Under the pieces are notes generated by a model. It did not search any database, was not told where the DNA came from, and saw only the letters and a program-made list of their open reading frames with translations. DNA of 64,000 nucleotides, from NCBI GenBank assembly GCA_963697675.1, contig CAVOOW010000002.1, positions 209,446-273,445 on the forward strand. The letters are read 5' to 3'. The translations under genes and the position numbers were made by a program. This document shows, piece after piece, positions 1 to 8,281 of the stretch (its first letter is position 1; every line of letters begins with the position of its first letter). The DNA comes from CAVOOW01 sp963697675 (GTDB lineage Bacteria; Actinomycetota; Actinomycetes; JACCUZ01).

Positions 1-2
1 AC

Positions 3-821
3 GTCTACTACGACGGCAAGGAGCTCAGCTACAAGAACGCCGGGCTGAAGGCCTTCCGCCGCAAGGTGCAGCTCGTGCTGCAGGACCCGACCGGCTCGCT
101 CAACCCCAGGCACACGGTGTACGAGGCGGTGGCTGAGGGCCTGCGGGTGCATCGCGTCGGCGGCAACGAGGAGGAGCTGGTCGCGCGGGCCCTGTCCCGG
201 GCAGGCCTGCGCCCGCCGGAACGCTATTTCCTGCGCTATCCCCACGAGCTGTCCGGCGGCCAGCGCCAGCGCGTCGTCATCGCGGGCGCGCTGGTCCTCG
301 AACCGGAGGTGCTCGTCGCCGACGAGCCGGTCTCCTCGCTGGACGCCTCGGTGCGCGGCGAGATCCTGGCGCTGCTCCTCGCGCTGCGCGAGGACCTCGG
401 GCTCTCGGTGCTGGTGGTGACCCACGACCTCGGCCTGGCCTGGAACATCGCCGACCGCATCGCCGTGATGTACCTCGGTCGCATCGTGGAGTCCGGTCCG
501 ACCGAGGACGTGCTTTCCGACCCGCAACATCCGTACACCCGCGCTCTGCTCTCGGTCGTGCCGGAGACACACCACCTCGAGCCGATCGTGCTGTCCGGCG
601 AGCCGCCCGACCCCACCAAGGTGCCGGCGGGCTGCCGCTTCCACCCGCGCTGCCCCGCCCTGTCCTCCGGTGCGGCCGCGCGCGCAGGGGTCGACGGCGA
701 GTGTCGTACGGCGCCGGTGCCTGTCCTTCCGGCGGGGGAGAGCCATGCGGCGGCCTGTTTCCTGGCCCAGACGCTGTCCGCGGCCGGTCGCAAGGAGTCG
801 ACCGGAGACTTCCGCTACTGA
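3..821 (+). CDS. Peptide/nickel-type ABC transporter ATP-binding protein, 5' truncated
   Basis: This is the C-terminal two thirds of a DppF/OppF-type ATPase, which would power import of oligopeptides or related solutes at the inner face of the membrane. The frame is open to the window edge, so the Walker A half lies outside. Visible motifs are the Q-loop (LQDP), the ABC signature LSGGQRQRV, Walker B (VLVADEP), the D-loop (SSLD), the switch His (VTHD), and the C-terminal oligo_HPY region with QHPYTRALL and the Cys pair CRFHPRC. Its stop codon lies inside an 18-bp palindrome (817-834). The oxygenase gene downstream is in the same direction, so the transporter may supply its substrate (inference). 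The substrate cannot be read from the sequence. Confidence 0.9.
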   Translation, partial: VYYDGKELSYKNAGLKAFRRKVQLVLQDPTGSLNPRHTVYEAVAEGLRVHRVGGNEEELVARALSRAGLRPPERYFLRYPHELSGGQRQRVVIAGALVLEPEVLVADEPVSSLDASVRGEILALLLALREDLGLSVLVVTHDLGLAWNIADRIAVMYLGRIVESGPTEDVLSDPQHPYTRALLSVVPETHHLEPIVLSGEPPDPTKVPAGCRFHPRCPALSSGAAARAGVDGECRTAPVPVLPAGESHAAACFLAQTLSAAGRKESTGDFRY

Positions 822-834
822 CTCATGAGTCAGT
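817..834. promoter_or_regulatory. 18-bp perfect palindrome, probable TetR-type operator
   Basis: ACTGACTCATGAGTCAGT is perfectly self-complementary. It overlaps the stop codon of the upstream ABC ATPase and lies about 70 bases before the first Rieske oxygenase gene. Its length and symmetry fit a TetR-family operator, and a TetR gene lies in the same cluster (3314-3919). I found no clear second copy near the TetR gene itself. Confidence 0.5.
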
Positions 835-906
835 AAGATCCTCCCGTGGCCAACAACTCTTGGGCGCGACTGCGGTCGCGCTTCGGCCGGCGATAGGGGA
901 GGGGCG

Positions 907-2052
907 ATGGTGTCGCTGCAGGCTGCGCTGCCCGCGTCGTTCTACATCGACGACGGCCACTGGCGGCGTGAGCGGGACGTCGTGCTGCACAACGAGTGGT
1001 TCTGCGTCGGGCGGCTGTCGACGCACGGGCTGGACGTCGGGTCCGCCGAGCGGCTGGCGGTCATCGACGTCGCGGGCGAGAGCGTGCTGGTGGCGCGGGA
1101 CCGTGCGGGCGAGCTGCGCGCGTTCTTCAACGTCTGCAGCCACCGTGGGTCGCAGGTCGTGCCCGTTGACCCGGAGCTCGACCCGCCGGCGCCCTGTGGC
1201 GCGGCGGCGCTGCGCTGTCCGTACCACTCCTGGACCTACGACCTCGACGGACGGCTGATGCGCGCGCCGCACACCGAGGAGGTCTCGGACTTCGAGCCGG
1301 CCGACTTCGGCCTGAAAAGCGTTTCCGCGGAAACGTGGGGCGGGTTCCTTTTCCTGCGACTGGTGGCGGAATCGCCTGATTCTGTCGGCCTGTTGGAGTC
1401 GCTCGGCGCGGCGACCGGGCGGATCAGTCGCTATCCGCTCGACTCGCTCGTCGTGGGTGCGACGCTGACCTACGACGTGCGCGCCAACTACAAGGTGGTG
1501 CTCGAGAACTACAACGAGTGCTATCACTGCGCCGGCGTCCACCCTGAGCTGGTGCGCCTCGTGCCGGCGTTCGGGCGGGGCGGCAGCGACCTCGACTGGG
1601 ACAACGGCATCCCGCACCGCGCGGGGGCGTGGACCTTCACCGCGTCGGGGACCTCCACGCGCGCGCCGTTCGCCGGCCTCGACGCCGACGAGCGGGTGCG
1701 TCACAAGGGTGAGCTGCTCTATCCCAACCTGATGCTGAGCCTTTCCGCCGACCACGTCGCCGCCTTCACGCTCTGGCCGACGGGCGCGGGCGAGACCCGC
1801 ATCGTGTGCGACCTGCTGTTCGCACCCGAGGAGGTCGCGCGGGACGCCTTCGACCCCTCGGACGCGGCCGACTTCTGGGACCTGGTCAACAAGCAGGACT
1901 GGGCGATCTGCGAATCGGTGCAGCGCGGCATGTCCTCGCGCGGCTTCCGGCAGGGCTGGTTCGCGCCGATGGAGGACGCCAGCCTGGACATCCGGCGCTG
2001 GTTGCTGCCGCGGCTCGGGATCGCGCCCGGGCTCGACGAGGCATCGCGATGA
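907..2052 (+). CDS. Rieske [2Fe-2S] aromatic-ring-hydroxylating-type oxygenase, alpha subunit (copy 1)
   Basis: 381 aa. The N-terminal Rieske domain binds 2Fe-2S through Cys77/His79 (CSHRG) and Cys104/His107 (CPYHSW). The C-terminal catalytic domain has the mononuclear iron histidines His207 and His212 in NECYHCAGVHPEL. Single-subunit enzymes with this layout include glycine betaine, choline, carnitine and stachydrine monooxygenases, which N-demethylate or hydroxylate quaternary amines. No beta subunit or dedicated reductase is adjacent. The stop overlaps the next start (ATGA) for a sarcosine-oxidase-like protein, so the two are probably translated together and may act in sequence (inference). 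A copy of the GTTTCCGCGGAAAC palindrome lies inside the coding region at residues 139-143. The substrate is unknown. Confidence 0.9.
   Translation: MVSLQAALPASFYIDDGHWRRERDVVLHNEWFCVGRLSTHGLDVGSAERLAVIDVAGESVLVARDRAGELRAFFNVCSHRGSQVVPVDPELDPPAPCGAAALRCPYHSWTYDLDGRLMRAPHTEEVSDFEPADFGLKSVSAETWGGFLFLRLVAESPDSVGLLESLGAATGRISRYPLDSLVVGATLTYDVRANYKVVLENYNECYHCAGVHPELVRLVPAFGRGGSDLDWDNGIPHRAGAWTFTASGTSTRAPFAGLDADERVRHKGELLYPNLMLSLSADHVAAFTLWPTGAGETRIVCDLLFAPEEVARDAFDPSDAADFWDLVNKQDWAICESVQRGMSSRGFRQGWFAPMEDASLDIRRWLLPRLGIAPGLDEASR
1320..1335. repeat. GTTTCCGCGGAAAC palindrome, intragenic copy
   Basis: CGTTTCCGCGGAAACG lies within the Rieske oxygenase coding frame, where it encodes V-S-A-E-T before the conserved Trp. 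Aligning this stretch with the second Rieske protein shows no length change, so the palindrome did not arrive by a simple insertion. The same 14-bp core recurs at 8225, 17801 and 17874. Confidence 0.7.
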
Positions 2053-3302
2053 ATAACGCGCCTCTCGAGCACGTGGACACCGTGGTCGTCGGGGCGGGCG
2101 GGCTCGGCAGCGCGACCGCCTGGCAGCTGGCCCGCCGCGGTGTCGACGTCGTGCTGCTCGAGAAGTTCGGCTTCGGGCACAAGCGCGGCGCGTCCCACGA
2201 CACCTCGCGCATCCTGCGCCGCAGCTATCACACGCCTGCCTACGTCGCCCTGGCCAACGAGGCGTACGACGACTGGGCGCTGCTCGAGAGCGAGTCCGGC
2301 GAACGGCTCGTGACGACCACCGGCGGGCTCGACCTCTTCCCGCCGGGTGCGTCGATCCCGGCCGTCGACTACACGACGAGCATGGCGGCCTGCGGCGTCC
2401 CCTATGACGAGCTCACCGCTGCCGAGGTCACGGCGCGCTGGCCGGCTCTGGCGCTGCCCGAGGGCACGGTCGCGGTCCACCAGGCCGACACGTCGATGGT
2501 GCCCGCCGGGCGGAGCACCGCGACGATGCAGCGTCTCGCGCGGGAGAAAGGCGCTCGGCTGTACGACGACGCGCCCGTGGTTGCGCTGCTGGACCACGGG
2601 GACGAGGGCGTCGAGGTCGTTGTGGGCAGCGCGGCTGAGGCAGGCGTCGCGCGCGATGACGCCACCGCCAACGGCGGCCAGCCTGGCGGGACGTACCGCA
2701 GATTCCTGGCACGACGCGTCGTGCTCACCGCGGACGCCTGGACCAACGACCTGCTGGCCCATCTCGGCACCTCGCTGCCGCTGACGGTGACCCGCGAGCA
2801 GGTGACCTACTTCGCGCCGGCCGCCCCGGAACGCTTCGGTGCCGACCGGCTGCCGGTGTGGATCTGGATGGACGACCCGTCGTTCTACGGCTTCCCGACC
2901 TATGCCGAGGGCGGCAACGGCGCGTTCGTGAAGGCGGCACAGGACTGCGGGGGAGTCGTGACCTCGGGCGACGGCCGGTCCTTCGACACCGACCCGGCGG
3001 CCCTCGACCTGTTGCGCGGCTTCGTGAGCGGCCTGCTGCCGGGCGTCGGTGCGCCGGCGCACACGGTCACCTGCCTCTACACGCTGACGCCCGACCGTGA
3101 CTTCGTCGTCGGGCCGGTGCCCGGCCATCCCGCCGTGTTGCTCGGGCTCGGCGCCGGTCACGCCTTCAAGTTCGCGCCGACGTTCGGGCGGCTGCTGGCC
3201 GATCTCGCCACGAGCGGCTCGACGAGCAGCGACATCTCGGCCTTCGCGCCGGACCGCCCCGCGCTGGTGGACGCCGACTATCCGGTCTCGTGGCTGGTCT
3301 GA
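2049..3302 (+). CDS. Monomeric sarcosine oxidase / N-methyl-amino-acid oxidase family flavoprotein
   Basis: 417 aa, starting at an ATG that overlaps the oxygenase stop. The N-terminus has the FAD Rossmann motif VVVGAGGLGSATAWQLA. The C-terminal CLYTLTPDRDFVVGP contains the Cys that carries covalent FAD in monomeric sarcosine oxidases. The family oxidises secondary or tertiary N-methyl amines with oxygen, giving the demethylated amine, formaldehyde and hydrogen peroxide. Following a Rieske oxygenase of the betaine-demethylase type, it would plausibly remove a further methyl group. An upstream in-frame extension exists but lies inside the oxygenase gene and is not needed. Close alternatives are N-methyltryptophan oxidase (SolA) and pipecolate oxidase. 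Confidence 0.88.
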   Translation: MNNAPLEHVDTVVVGAGGLGSATAWQLARRGVDVVLLEKFGFGHKRGASHDTSRILRRSYHTPAYVALANEAYDDWALLESESGERLVTTTGGLDLFPPGASIPAVDYTTSMAACGVPYDELTAAEVTARWPALALPEGTVAVHQADTSMVPAGRSTATMQRLAREKGARLYDDAPVVALLDHGDEGVEVVVGSAAEAGVARDDATANGGQPGGTYRRFLARRVVLTADAWTNDLLAHLGTSLPLTVTREQVTYFAPAAPERFGADRLPVWIWMDDPSFYGFPTYAEGGNGAFVKAAQDCGGVVTSGDGRSFDTDPAALDLLRGFVSGLLPGVGAPAHTVTCLYTLTPDRDFVVGPVPGHPAVLLGLGAGHAFKFAPTFGRLLADLATSGSTSSDISAFAPDRPALVDADYPVSWLV

Positions 3303-3313
3303 CGATGGTCACG

Positions 3314-3919
3314 TCAAGCGCGCAGGTCTCCGGGCTCGACGCCGAGCTCGGCGGCGGCCAGCGCGCGTACCCAGGTGGTGATGGTCCGCTTCGCGAGCAC
3401 GCCTTCGTGCACGGTCGTCTGCACCGCGAGACCGTCGATCAGCGCGGTGATGCGCCAGGCCGCGCCGCTCGGATCCGTGCACGTCATCTCGCCCGACTCG
3501 ACGCCCTGCCTGATGACCTCGGCCACGGTCTCCTTCCAGCGCACGTCGAGACGCTGCGAGACCTCCGCCATCTCGGGGCTGCGCAGCGCCGCCGCCCAGG
3601 CATCGATCCACAGCGCCCAGCCGGCACCGATGCCCTCCGGGCCGTACATCGTCAGGATGCGGGCCAGCCGGCGCAGCGCGCTGCCCGTGCCGGCGGCAGC
3701 GGCGTCGAGGCGTTCGAGGTCACGCTCGGCGGCGTAGGCGAAGGCCGCCGACAGCAGGGTGTCCTTGGACTCGAAGTGGTAGAAGATCAGCCCGGTGCTC
3801 ACGCCGAGGTTGGCGGCGACGTCGGCCGCGCGAGTGTGCGCAAAGCCCCGCTTCGCCACCTCATCGCACGTCGCCCGCAGGATCTCGTCCCGACGGACCT
3901 CGACCTTGCGTCGGGCCAC
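3314..3919 (-). CDS. TetR/AcrR family transcriptional regulator
   Basis: 201 aa. The N-terminal helix-turn-helix includes AADVAANLGVSTGLIFYHF followed by ESKDTLL, typical of TetR/BetI-type repressors. The C-terminal ligand domain has no recognisable specificity. It is convergent with the sarcosine-oxidase-like gene (11-bp gap) and divergent from the second Rieske oxygenase (47 bp between starts), so it most likely represses the flanking catabolic genes. The palindrome at 817-834 is a candidate operator. Its ligand is probably a substrate or intermediate of the pathway (inference). Confidence 0.88.
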   Translation of the reverse strand: MARRKVEVRRDEILRATCDEVAKRGFAHTRAADVAANLGVSTGLIFYHFESKDTLLSAAFAYAAERDLERLDAAAAGTGSALRRLARILTMYGPEGIGAGWALWIDAWAAALRSPEMAEVSQRLDVRWKETVAEVIRQGVESGEMTCTDPSGAAWRITALIDGLAVQTTVHEGVLAKRTITTWVRALAAAELGVEPGDLRA

Positions 3920-3966
3920 GACAGGACCCTATCCCCGCAGCACTCTCTCATCGGTGGTGATCAGTG

Positions 3967-5133
3967 ATGTCCGTCAGTCCCGTGCGCGCGATGCTCGAGC
4001 AGGCGCCGTTCGACGTCGGCGCGCTCGACCAGGCTCTGCTGCCCTTCGGCGAGGGCACGATGCTGCCCGCGGAGGCGTACACGTCAGAGGCGGTGTTCGC
4101 CTGGGAGCAGCGGCACTTCTTCGCGGGCACCTGGGCCTGCCTCGGCCGCGTCGAATCGGTGTGCCCGGCCGATGCCACCCAACGCGCGGTCACCGTCGGC
4201 GACGTACCCATCCTTGTCTCCCGCGACGCCAGTGGCGCGGTCGCGGCCTTCGCGAACACCTGCCGCCACCGCGGGCACGAGCTGCTCCCCGCCGGCGGGA
4301 CGTCGTCGCGCAAGGCGGTCGTCTGCCCGTACCACGCGTGGAGCTATCGCCTCGACGGCTCGCTGATCGTCGCGCCGGGCTTCGAGGATGTCGCGTCCTT
4401 CGACCCCGACTCCCACGGGCTGGTGCGGCTGCCGGTCGAGGTCTGGCACGGCTGGGTGTTCGTGAACGCCCTCGCGTCGGGTGCGCCCTTTGCCGAGCAC
4501 GTCGGCGAGCTGACCTCGCTCGTGGCGCCGTACGCACCCGAACGTCTCGTGCGTGGTGCGTCTCACGAGTACGTCGTCGCGGCCAACTGGAAGGTGGTCA
4601 CGGAGAACTACCACGAGTGCTATCACTGCCCGCTGATCCATCCCGAGCTGTGCGATGTCAGCCCGCCGGCCAGCGGCGACAACTATGACCTGCCCGGCGC
4701 CTGGGTGGGCGGGTCGATGGACCTGCGCGACGGTGCCGAGACGATGTCGCTCGACGGGCGCAGCGGTGGCCGGAACATCGACGGTGTCGACCCTCGGCAG
4801 GTGCTCTATCTCGGGCTGTTCCCGAACCTGCTCATCTCGGCTCACCCGGACTACGTCATGACGCACCGCATGACGCCGCTCGCGCCCGGTCGCACTCACG
4901 TCGAGTGCTCGTGGTACTTCGTGCCCGACGAGTCCGGTGCTGCGCCGGACCCCTCGTACGCCGTCGACTTCTGGGACCGCACGAACCGGCAGGACTGGGC
5001 GGCGTGCGAGTCGGTGCAGCGCGGCCTCGCCTCGCCGCACTTCCGGCCCGGCCCGCTCGCGCCCAACGAGGACGGTGTGTACGACTTCGTGACGATGGTC
5101 GCGCGCGGCTACCTGGGGGAGTCGCCGCGTTAA
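3967..5133 (+). CDS. Rieske [2Fe-2S] oxygenase alpha subunit (copy 2)
   Basis: 388 aa, a second single-component-type Rieske oxygenase. The cluster ligands are in CRHRGHELLP and CPYHAWSYRLDG. The mononuclear iron histidines are in the sequence NYHECYHCPLIHPELC. It is related to copy 1 but clearly diverged, so the two probably act on different substrates or successive steps. A GTG three bases upstream could also start translation. The very short divergent gap to the TetR gene suggests direct control by that regulator. No ferredoxin or reductase gene lies nearby, so electrons must come from elsewhere in the genome. Confidence 0.9.
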   Translation: MSVSPVRAMLEQAPFDVGALDQALLPFGEGTMLPAEAYTSEAVFAWEQRHFFAGTWACLGRVESVCPADATQRAVTVGDVPILVSRDASGAVAAFANTCRHRGHELLPAGGTSSRKAVVCPYHAWSYRLDGSLIVAPGFEDVASFDPDSHGLVRLPVEVWHGWVFVNALASGAPFAEHVGELTSLVAPYAPERLVRGASHEYVVAANWKVVTENYHECYHCPLIHPELCDVSPPASGDNYDLPGAWVGGSMDLRDGAETMSLDGRSGGRNIDGVDPRQVLYLGLFPNLLISAHPDYVMTHRMTPLAPGRTHVECSWYFVPDESGAAPDPSYAVDFWDRTNRQDWAACESVQRGLASPHFRPGPLAPNEDGVYDFVTMVARGYLGESPR

Positions 5134-5239
5134 CCCTTGCCTGGTCAACGAAATTGGGACTTGACCGGCATCACGGACAAGCGCAGGTTGGAGCAGCCCT
5201 GCAACTCGGTCGGGCCACCTCGTGGAAGCAGGCAGAGCC

Positions 5240-6499
5240 ATGCAGCAACGAGAAATCGCGCGCCGGACGGTCCTGAAGACGGGGGCAGCCGCAAGCCTGT
5301 CGGGTTTGGCGGTGCTGAAGCTCTCCGGCCCCGCACAAGCCTTCCCCGGTCATAGCGGCGAGGGCGTCCTCGTCCCCTGGCTCGATCCGACCCCGCCGGT
5401 GCCACCGGAGAATGCGGAGATCCTGGCCCACCCGCTGGACTGGGAGCACCTCGACTCGTGGCTGACACCCAACGACGAGTTCTTCACGGTGAAGCACTAC
5501 TTCCAGCCGGACCTCTCGCCGGTCGACTGGCGCCTCGACGTCGGCGGACTCGTCGCGAACAAGCTGACCCTGTCACTGGCCGACCTCAAGGCTCTCCCGA
5601 AACACGACGTGACGTTCGCGCTGGAGTGTTCAGGCAACACGGGTGGCGCCCCGTTCGCCATCGGACTCATCGGCAACGCCCGCTGGGCAGGCGCCTCGCT
5701 GCGCCAGGTGCTGCGGCAGGCGCGCCCCTTGAAGAAGGGCGTCGAGGTGATCTTCTGGGGTGCCGACAGCGGGCCGGTGACGATCCTTGACAACTCGGGC
5801 GTGTTCCGCCCGGTACCGCCGCCAGATGACCCGGACGCCCCAGGCCTGCACGGCATCACCGAGCGGTTCGCCCGCAGCATGTCGCTCGACGACGCCATGG
5901 CCGGGGACAAGCTGCTCTGCTACGAGATGAACGGCGTGCCGTTGCCTGCCGATCATGGCGCGCCCGTGCGACTGATCGCGCCCGACTGGTACGGCGTGGC
6001 CAACGTCAAGTGGCTGACTCACATCGAGATCACCGACGCCCGCTACCAGGGCCGTTTCATGGCCCGCGACTACGTCTCCATCCGCGAGGAAGAGCGCGAC
6101 GGCGAGACGGTCTGGACATTCACCTCCGTGACCCACGAGCTGCTCAAGTCGACGCCGGCGAAGGTGACCCGCAAGGGCGACAAGTACTCCGTCATGGGTG
6201 CCGCGTGGGGGGCACCGATCGCGAAGGTGCAGGTCTCGGTCGACGGGGGCGGCTGGCGTACGGCAAAGCTGCACCGCCGTCGATCGCTGGGCGCGGGCGC
6301 GGGACATCGGAACGAGGCCGCGTGGGCGTTCTGGACCTTTGACTGGGGGATGCCGGCGCCGGGGATTCACTCGATCAGCTCGCGCGCGTTCGACGAGGAC
6401 GGAAACATGCAGCCCACGCCGGATGACCCGCGCATCACCAGCCGCCACACCTTCTGGGAGAACAACAGCCAGATCAGCCGGCGGGTGCTCATTCCCTGA
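5240..6499 (+). CDS. Sulfite-oxidase-family molybdopterin oxidoreductase with Tat signal
   Basis: 419 aa. The N-terminus carries a twin-arginine signal (RRTVLKTGAAASLSGLAVL then an Ala-x-Ala-like cleavage site), so the folded cofactor-loaded enzyme should be exported. The Moco domain includes ECSGNTGGAPF, with Cys130 the expected Mo ligand. A C-terminal Moco dimerisation domain follows (VQVSVDGGGW and after). Family members oxidise sulfite to sulfate or act as related dehydrogenases or reductases. The electron acceptor is not encoded here. An inverted repeat GGTCAA-N12-TTGACC (5143-5166) lies upstream. If this gene belongs to the same pathway, sulfite may be released from a sulfonated substrate (speculative). 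A 16-bp-stem terminator follows. Confidence 0.85.
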   Translation: MQQREIARRTVLKTGAAASLSGLAVLKLSGPAQAFPGHSGEGVLVPWLDPTPPVPPENAEILAHPLDWEHLDSWLTPNDEFFTVKHYFQPDLSPVDWRLDVGGLVANKLTLSLADLKALPKHDVTFALECSGNTGGAPFAIGLIGNARWAGASLRQVLRQARPLKKGVEVIFWGADSGPVTILDNSGVFRPVPPPDDPDAPGLHGITERFARSMSLDDAMAGDKLLCYEMNGVPLPADHGAPVRLIAPDWYGVANVKWLTHIEITDARYQGRFMARDYVSIREEERDGETVWTFTSVTHELLKSTPAKVTRKGDKYSVMGAAWGAPIAKVQVSVDGGGWRTAKLHRRRSLGAGAGHRNEAAWAFWTFDWGMPAPGIHSISSRAFDEDGNMQPTPDDPRITSRHTFWENNSQISRRVLIP

Positions 6500-6530
6500 C
6501 GCGTGGCTCCGCGCACCTGGGCACGCGGGT

Positions 6531-6579
6531 GGGTGAGTTAGGCAGGTGATTCCGGTCGCCCGGCCTGCCTAACTCACCC
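6531..6579. terminator. Bidirectional hairpin terminator between convergent genes
   Basis: A perfect 16-bp stem (GGGTGAGTTAGGCAGG at 6531-6546 with its complement at 6564-6579) encloses a 17-base loop. It lies exactly between two convergent genes. No U-run follows, as is common for actinobacterial terminators. Confidence 0.75.
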
Positions 6580-6603
6580 TTCCGCGAGCTGTCGGGGTGC
6601 GCG

Positions 6604-8037
6604 CTACAGCGAACGCCAGACGAAGGTGTCCGGTCCGTCGTTCGTGTCGTCGGCGACCAGGTTGCTGGCGCCGGACTCGAACGACACGGCCGCGCCGTCG
6701 CCGGACATGCCCAGGTAGCCCTGGAAGCCCGAGTGGTCGTTGCCCTGCTCCCCGACCGGGTCGACCGAGACCTTGAACGTCGACGCCGCGGCGATGTCGC
6801 GCACGAAGACATCGGAGATGCCACCGCCGTCACCAGGGGTGTAGCCGTCGGCGGTTGTCGAGAAGCCCACCCGGTGCCCGTCGCCGGAGATCGCGACCCG
6901 GCCGGTGACGCCGCCGGCCTGCGCACCGTCGCTGTTGACCGAGGCACGCACGAGCGCGCCGTTGGTCACGTCGATGCGGTACGCGTCGAACTCGCCGTTG
7001 GTGTCATCGGGTACGAGGGCGCCGTCGGTCATGAACGCCACGTACCTCCCGTTCGCTGAAAGCTGCCACGAGCCGACGATCGCGTGCCCGTGAGTCGCCT
7101 CGTTGAAGATGAGGCGCGTCTTGTGTGCCTTGCGGTCGCGGATGTAGAGGTTGGCCAGGCCGTCACCGTCGCGGGTCATGGCGAACAGCACATAGCGACC
7201 GTTCGCCGAGATCGACGGCTCGAGCGAGATGCCCTTGAACTGCTTGTTGTGCAGGTTGAGCGACACGCGGCTCGTCTTGCCCTTGCGGATGTTTCGTACG
7301 AACACGTCTTCGTGGTCGTTCGTGTCGTTCTTCACGAGGTTCGACGAGTCCGATTGGAAGGCCACGATGTTCCCGTTGCCAGAGACGACCGGGAAGAAGT
7401 TGTTGCCGTTGGTCTGCTTGTCGTGGCGGCTGACGGACACGCGCGTGGTCTTCTTCGTCGCGAGGTTCCGCACGAACACGTCGAGGTTGTCCCTCGTGTC
7501 CTTGCCGCTGAGATTCGTCGCGACCGATTCGAAGACGACGTGCTTGCCGCCGTAGGCGATGCTCGGGTTGCTGGATCCGCCGTTGGCCTGCTGGCCGTGG
7601 CTGTTGACCGAGACCAACCGGGTCTTGCCGGTCCTGATGTTGTGCACGAACGCGTCCTGGACCCCGTTGGTGTCGGGGATGAGGTGGCCGCCGCCTCCGT
7701 CGTCTCCACCGTTCGTGAACACGACGCGGTTGCCGTCGCCGGAGAGGCCACCGCGGACCGGCGGGAGGCTCGCGCCCGCGAGCTGCGAGCCGTCGCTCGC
7801 GACGGATGCACGGCTGATGGTGCCCGCCTTGGAAACGTCATCGGCCTGGGCGATGGTGCCGGCTGCCGGGCCAGCGGCAGACATGGCCAGGATCGAGGTC
7901 GCCACCGTCGTGATGGCCAACATCGAGGTCGCCAGCGTGGCGCTGCGTGGTCTCGACGTGCGTGGCGTCGAGGTGGTCCGGTAAGCAGCCGTCGCGCGGC
8001 GGGGGCCGGTCTGGCCCGCGGTCGTGCGCTTCATCAT
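6604..8037 (-). CDS. Secreted TolB/WD40-like beta-propeller protein
   Basis: 477 aa. A basic N-terminus is followed by a hydrophobic stretch around residues 32-60 (SMLAITTVATSILAMSAAG) that should act as a signal sequence. The rest is a string of PD40-type repeats, each with a pattern like DVFVRNI-KGKT-RVS, a NG-x2-N spacer and a G-x3-VAF strand, consistent with a six- or seven-blade propeller. Such proteins are extracellular and usually structural or binding modules. No catalytic residues are evident. It is divergent from the HNH gene, and their shared upstream region contains the tandem palindromes. Function unknown. Confidence 0.8.
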   Translation of the reverse strand: MMKRTTAGQTGPRRATAAYRTTSTPRTSRPRSATLATSMLAITTVATSILAMSAAGPAAGTIAQADDVSKAGTISRASVASDGSQLAGASLPPVRGGLSGDGNRVVFTNGGDDGGGGHLIPDTNGVQDAFVHNIRTGKTRLVSVNSHGQQANGGSSNPSIAYGGKHVVFESVATNLSGKDTRDNLDVFVRNLATKKTTRVSVSRHDKQTNGNNFFPVVSGNGNIVAFQSDSSNLVKNDTNDHEDVFVRNIRKGKTSRVSLNLHNKQFKGISLEPSISANGRYVLFAMTRDGDGLANLYIRDRKAHKTRLIFNEATHGHAIVGSWQLSANGRYVAFMTDGALVPDDTNGEFDAYRIDVTNGALVRASVNSDGAQAGGVTGRVAISGDGHRVGFSTTADGYTPGDGGGISDVFVRDIAAASTFKVSVDPVGEQGNDHSGFQGYLGMSGDGAAVSFESGASNLVADDTNDGPDTFVWRSL

Positions 8038-8221
8038 GAGCTCCTAGATCGTTGCGTGGGGGTTGAGGTGGGATGTGCTGTCGGTTGTTGGTGTGGTGTG
8101 CTCGGTTGTTCAGAGGATGACCCGCGAGCGGGGTATGCGGTTGCATCGCGGAGAGGGATTTATCGAACGGCTGGAAAACGCTGTGGACAAGCTGGTCGAC
8201 GGCAGAAGTTGTCCACAGGGG

Positions 8222-8253
8222 ACGTTTCCGCGGAAACGTTTCCGCGCGGAAAC
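8222..8253. promoter_or_regulatory. Tandem overlapping palindromes upstream of the HNH gene
   Basis: ACGTTTCCGCGGAAACGT (8222-8239) runs directly into GTTTCCGCGCGGAAAC (8238-8253), a variant with two extra central bases. The junction creates a third palindrome, CGGAAACGTTTCCG. The sites lie 29 bases before the ATG of the DUF222-HNH gene and just upstream of a -10-like TAGGGT at 8270, where a repressor would block transcription (inference). Confidence 0.6.
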
Positions 8254-8281
8254 TGTCGGAGGTGGTGCCTAGGGTTCCGCC

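Noticed and set aside
8222..8253. The palindromes as genuine parS sites
   Set aside because: The arms match parS, but the central CGCG differs from the ACGT core on which ParB binding depends, and no parA/parB genes are present.
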